In this document: positions 6,197 through 8,591 of the stretch, piece by piece
Layout of the letters: every line of letters starts with the position of its first letter
Position numbering within the stretch: position 1 is the stretch's first letter
NCBI GenBank assembly: GCA_017521065.1
Contig: JAFXEA010000346.1
Span: forward strand, 1-8,591
Length of the DNA: 8,591 nucleotides
Source: Kiritimatiellia bacterium
GTDB lineage: Bacteria > Verrucomicrobiota > Kiritimatiellia > RFP12 > UBA1067
Direction: 5' to 3'
The notes under the pieces: generated by a model
Told to the model about the DNA's origin: nothing
What the model saw: only the letters and a program-made list of their open reading frames with translations
Database searches by the model: none
Made by a program: the position numbers and the translations under genes

Positions 6197-6200
6197 AATC

Positions 6201-6215
6201 CGCAAATTCATTGCG
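6201..6215 (-). repeat. Small hairpin CGCAA-TGAAT-TTGCG in the gap
   Basis: A 5-bp stem with a 5-nt loop lies between the stop of the DUF4832-type gene (6219) and the extended -10 of the pseudouridine synthase gene. No T run follows it, so it is not a convincing terminator. It could be an operator, or a weak 3' end for the upstream transcript. Confidence 0.3.
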
Positions 6216-6218
6216 ACA

Positions 6219-7769
6219 TCATTTGCTGCTTCCAGCCTTTGTGACGGCAATCCTGCCGACCGGATAGACGCGATCGACTCCTCCCTTGAGCGGAAGTGCG
6301 ATCTCTGGCTTACCGTCTTTACGTCCGACGGAGACCGCGAGTGTGTACACGCCCGGCTCGAGAAGATCCACTGCGCCTCCGGGATCATTACGGTTGTTCT
6401 TGACGCACCAGTTGAGAATGGCATCGTTTCCGTTGTTCGGAATGGACGCCGAAAAACCGAACGTACACCGCGAATCGACCGTTACGGACTTCTCGATGCC
6501 GTCAAGTTTCGGCGGCAGAGAGCGAAAGCCGAAATTCGGATCGGTAACGCTCCAGCACACAGTACCCTTGTCATCCAGAAGCTTCCAAGTAAGCGATGCG
6601 TTCGCATACTGCGGGGCGACCCCGACATTCACCCATGAGGACCTCACCGTCACCGGCTCGGATATCTTCACTGTTTCCGGATATTCCACCTTGCGCAGCT
6701 CGAAACGGTAGCCAAGTCTGTTGGCGAACTCGTGCCAAACATGCTTGTTGGTCTCCCAGTATAGATCGGGGAATCCGTGTATTGAAATGTATGACGCTTG
6801 GTACTCCTCGATGCAGCGGCGTAGCTTCTTCGGATCCCATATGCCGCGTTCAAGCCGCTTCGTGATGTGTCCGGTCTCTATAACCACCGGTGTTTCCTTG
6901 GCAAAGATGCGTCCAAAATGATCGCTGGCCCAATGATACGGCTCCGGCTGACACATAATCGAATCGTCCCGCAGGCCAATGCCGATACTGCGGCAATACT
7001 CAAAAAGCGGATGGTCCGATATCCGCTTCCCGTCCTTACCTTTTATCCATCCACCGCCGCCTATGTCATCGGAAACGACGAGATAGGTGTTCGGAAGATT
7101 CTTTCGCAGAAGATCAAGATGCAACCTGCAGAGACGGTTGAACTCCTCGGGATCCTTCTTTCTTATCGACCCAAGTGTCATGCTGTGCCCTTCCCCGTAC
7201 TGTCCAAACGAACCGAGATCCACGAACGCGACATCGGGATTGCCGTCATACCGGACGGCGAACGCTTTGAGGAAGTTTCCGTATTTTTCCAGAAGAACCG
7301 GGTCGTCCCACACCGGCTCGAATACGATTGCGTTGCCCGGTTTGTTCTTGTACGGATACTTCTTTCCCTTGATGCCTGCATCGATGGCCCATTGAGGTGT
7401 CGATATCATGGTGTGGTCCATGCATGATATGCGAAAAGCAAGTTTCTTTCCAGCCTTCAGCCACGATGCGGCCCGAGATTCCAAAAGATCCCAGCGGTAC
7501 ATACCTTCCTGCGGCTCGAGATAAGCCCAGGGAAGGCGCATGTACAGGACCGTGGTCCCGGGCATCCATTCAAGGGTATCACCCTGCTCCAGCTGAGCTC
7601 CGTACGCCCAAATGCGGCTTGAATACTGGTAATGACATATGCCCATCCCGGGATTGCACAGTATCTCATCCGTGTTCGCAGGCTCGACAACAGCGGCGGT
7701 AAGAGCCCCGGCGGACAACATCCACACAGACATTACCACGACTCCAAAAGACATTTTATTGATGTTCAT
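6219..7769 (-). CDS. Secreted DUF4832-type glycosidase-like protein
   Basis: A 516-residue protein. Residues 1-26 are a signal peptide (VVVMSVWMLSAGALTAA before VVEP). The barrel begins with NPGMGICHYQY (39-49), as is usual in DUF4832/DUF4874 proteins, then YMRLPWAYLEPQEGMYRWD (76-94), close to the GH-A/GH42 strand-2 motif. Candidate catalytic acids are E193 in FGQYGEGH (188-195) and E298 in PVVIETGH (294-301); both are inferred from position at strand ends. HGFPDLYW (331-338) follows. From about 352 (LGYRFELRKVEYPE) the protein matches DUF4832, with VNVGVAPQY (380-388) typical of its beta-sandwich. ATG 7769 is chosen because GGAAAG lies 8 nt before it; a longer reading from 7850 would overlap the upstream gene and bury the signal peptide. 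It probably acts on a glycan outside the cytoplasm, substrate unknown. It is 41 nt after another glycosidase-like gene. Confidence 0.85.
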   Translation of the reverse strand: MNINKMSFGVVVMSVWMLSAGALTAAVVEPANTDEILCNPGMGICHYQYSSRIWAYGAQLEQGDTLEWMPGTTVLYMRLPWAYLEPQEGMYRWDLLESRAASWLKAGKKLAFRISCMDHTMISTPQWAIDAGIKGKKYPYKNKPGNAIVFEPVWDDPVLLEKYGNFLKAFAVRYDGNPDVAFVDLGSFGQYGEGHSMTLGSIRKKDPEEFNRLCRLHLDLLRKNLPNTYLVVSDDIGGGGWIKGKDGKRISDHPLFEYCRSIGIGLRDDSIMCQPEPYHWASDHFGRIFAKETPVVIETGHITKRLERGIWDPKKLRRCIEEYQASYISIHGFPDLYWETNKHVWHEFANRLGYRFELRKVEYPETVKISEPVTVRSSWVNVGVAPQYANASLTWKLLDDKGTVCWSVTDPNFGFRSLPPKLDGIEKSVTVDSRCTFGFSASIPNNGNDAILNWCVKNNRNDPGGAVDLLEPGVYTLAVSVGRKDGKPEIALPLKGGVDRVYPVGRIAVTKAGSSK

Positions 7770-7797
7770 CTGCATAACTTTCCGTAATAGTTCCCTT

Positions 7798-7821
7798 GAA
7801 TCCGCTGAAATCAGTGGATTC
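7798..7821. repeat. Hairpin at the 3' end of the upstream glycosidase-like gene
   Basis: The plus strand reads GAATCCGCTG, then AAAT, then CAGTGGATTC, a 10-bp stem with a single G-U wobble. On the plus strand it is followed by GTTTTT, as in a rho-independent terminator. On the minus strand, the direction of the genes, the wobble becomes an A-C mismatch and the T run is upstream. It overlaps the stop codon at 7811. It could stop antisense transcription or stabilise the 3' end of the upstream coding segment. Confidence 0.4.
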
Positions 7822-8591
7822 GTTTTTCCACCATGCGAACAAGCACGCATTCCAATGGTTTAAGTGAATAACAGAATGTCCGCGCATCTTTGCGCACGGG
7901 AGGTGTTCCGAACACCTTTTCCATTCCACCTGAGACAGTGCAATCGAGCGAAATGGCGACATTCTGCGGAACACGCGCCGCATTTACGGCGAGAAGCCAC
8001 ACGTCGCCTCCATACCGCCAGGCTCGTACCCCGACATTAGCAGTAACCCCTTTCACGATTGGCGCATCTTCCTCCGAAAGAAAAACCTTTTCGAAACCCT
8101 TCACCTCTGCGGCGATTTCCTTAAGCTCGTTCCACTTCTCCACAAACTCCGCGCCCTTGAAATTGTCCCGTAAGGCATTAAACGCATAATAGATGATCCC
8201 GTTCGCTCCGCCAGCGATATACTGCCACGTCATCTGGCGAATTTCCTCCCGCGTAGGGTAACGCATGTCAATATGTTCATGATTCCCCTTCCTGAACCAG
8301 CTCCAGCTGAACGCCTGCGGAACATGCCATAGCGGATAGAGACCGTAGCTGCTTTCGCGCGCAATGCGCGCATACTTCAGAACGTTTTCAATGGGGAACG
8401 GATATCCTGGAAGCGAATTGCCGATCGGATACGCATCAGCACCTATGATCTCATAGCTTCCAAGAAAGCTTTTCACCTTTCCGGGATGGTCGCACATCGT
8501 CCAGGTAGGATGCTGGTCATCAAGCGAAAGAACAAGGTCGTGCCTTGCCGTGACCTGTCTCACCATCGATACCGGACGCTCGTCGTTCAGA
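7811..8591 (-). CDS. Glycoside-hydrolase-like protein, C-terminal part (cut by window edge)
   Basis: The frame is open to the window edge (259 residues visible, numbered from the first full codon at 8590), so the true start lies outside; the methionine at 8566 is internal. The visible part looks like the second half of a TIM barrel: YEIIGADAYPIG (46-57), a Trp-rich strand LWHVPQAFSWSW (87-98), and a last strand EEIRQMTWQYIAGGANGIIY (115-134), typical of GH42-like and related clan GH-A proteins. From about 180 a beta-sandwich follows (DVWLLAVNAARVPQNVAISL, 196-215), as in the protein encoded at 372-1619. No signal peptide can be judged. It is the first gene of a pair with the DUF4832-type gene, 41 nt downstream. 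Family, catalytic residues and substrate remain open. Confidence 0.72.
   Translation of the reverse strand, partial: LNDERPVSMVRQVTARHDLVLSLDDQHPTWTMCDHPGKVKSFLGSYEIIGADAYPIGNSLPGYPFPIENVLKYARIARESSYGLYPLWHVPQAFSWSWFRKGNHEHIDMRYPTREEIRQMTWQYIAGGANGIIYYAFNALRDNFKGAEFVEKWNELKEIAAEVKGFEKVFLSEEDAPIVKGVTANVGVRAWRYGGDVWLLAVNAARVPQNVAISLDCTVSGGMEKVFGTPPVRKDARTFCYSLKPLECVLVRMVEKRIH

Noticed and set aside
6177..6197. TTG at 6197 as start of the pseudouridine synthase gene.
   Set aside because: The extended -10 overlaps this codon, and an ATG 21 nt downstream fits the protein family start equally well.
1..8591. CRISPR array, tRNA, rRNA, transposase or integrase genes.
   Set aside because: No regularly spaced direct repeats, cloverleaf-like sequence or recombinase motifs were seen by reading both strands.

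Overview
All nine genes supported here lie on the minus strand, so the window reads right to left. Base composition is moderate. The mix of secreted glycosidase-like proteins, a secreted formylglycine-generating-enzyme-fold (SUMF1) protein and an ECF sigma factor fused to its anti-sigma factor suggests a polysaccharide-degrading bacterium of the PVC superphylum, most likely a Kiritimatiellae/Lentisphaerae-type gut or rumen lineage. This placement is inferred from protein style alone. There is no rRNA or other marker in the window.

Layout in the direction of transcription. (1) 8591-6219: the 3' part of a glycosidase-like barrel gene, then a secreted DUF4832-type glycosidase-like protein 41 nt downstream. 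(2) 6176-4589: two housekeeping genes, an RluA-type pseudouridine synthase and endonuclease III (nth), joined by a TAG-G-ATG junction. (3) 4450-372: a probable operon made of an ECF sigma/anti-sigma open frame that also contains a small exported protein at its 3' end, a secreted SUMF1-fold protein, and a secreted glycosidase-like protein. The gaps are 32 and 24 nt. (4) 268-1: the 5' part of a nucleotidyltransferase-fold gene with its own extended -10 promoter.

The most unusual object is the 3023-4450 frame. It joins a complete ECF sigma factor, a zinc-finger anti-sigma factor with one membrane span, and an Ala-rich signal peptide plus about 70 residues, with no stop codon between them. A strong Shine-Dalgarno (AGGAGG, 7 nt spacing) sits just before the third module, so the last 94 codons are probably also translated as a separate exported protein. 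A plausible reading is that an envelope signal releases the sigma factor to control this operon, whose downstream products are exported. That regulatory link is inferred from gene order only.

No rRNA, tRNA, CRISPR array, insertion sequence or phage gene was seen. No gene-free stretch exceeds 300 bases. The longest gaps are 4451-4588 and 269-371.
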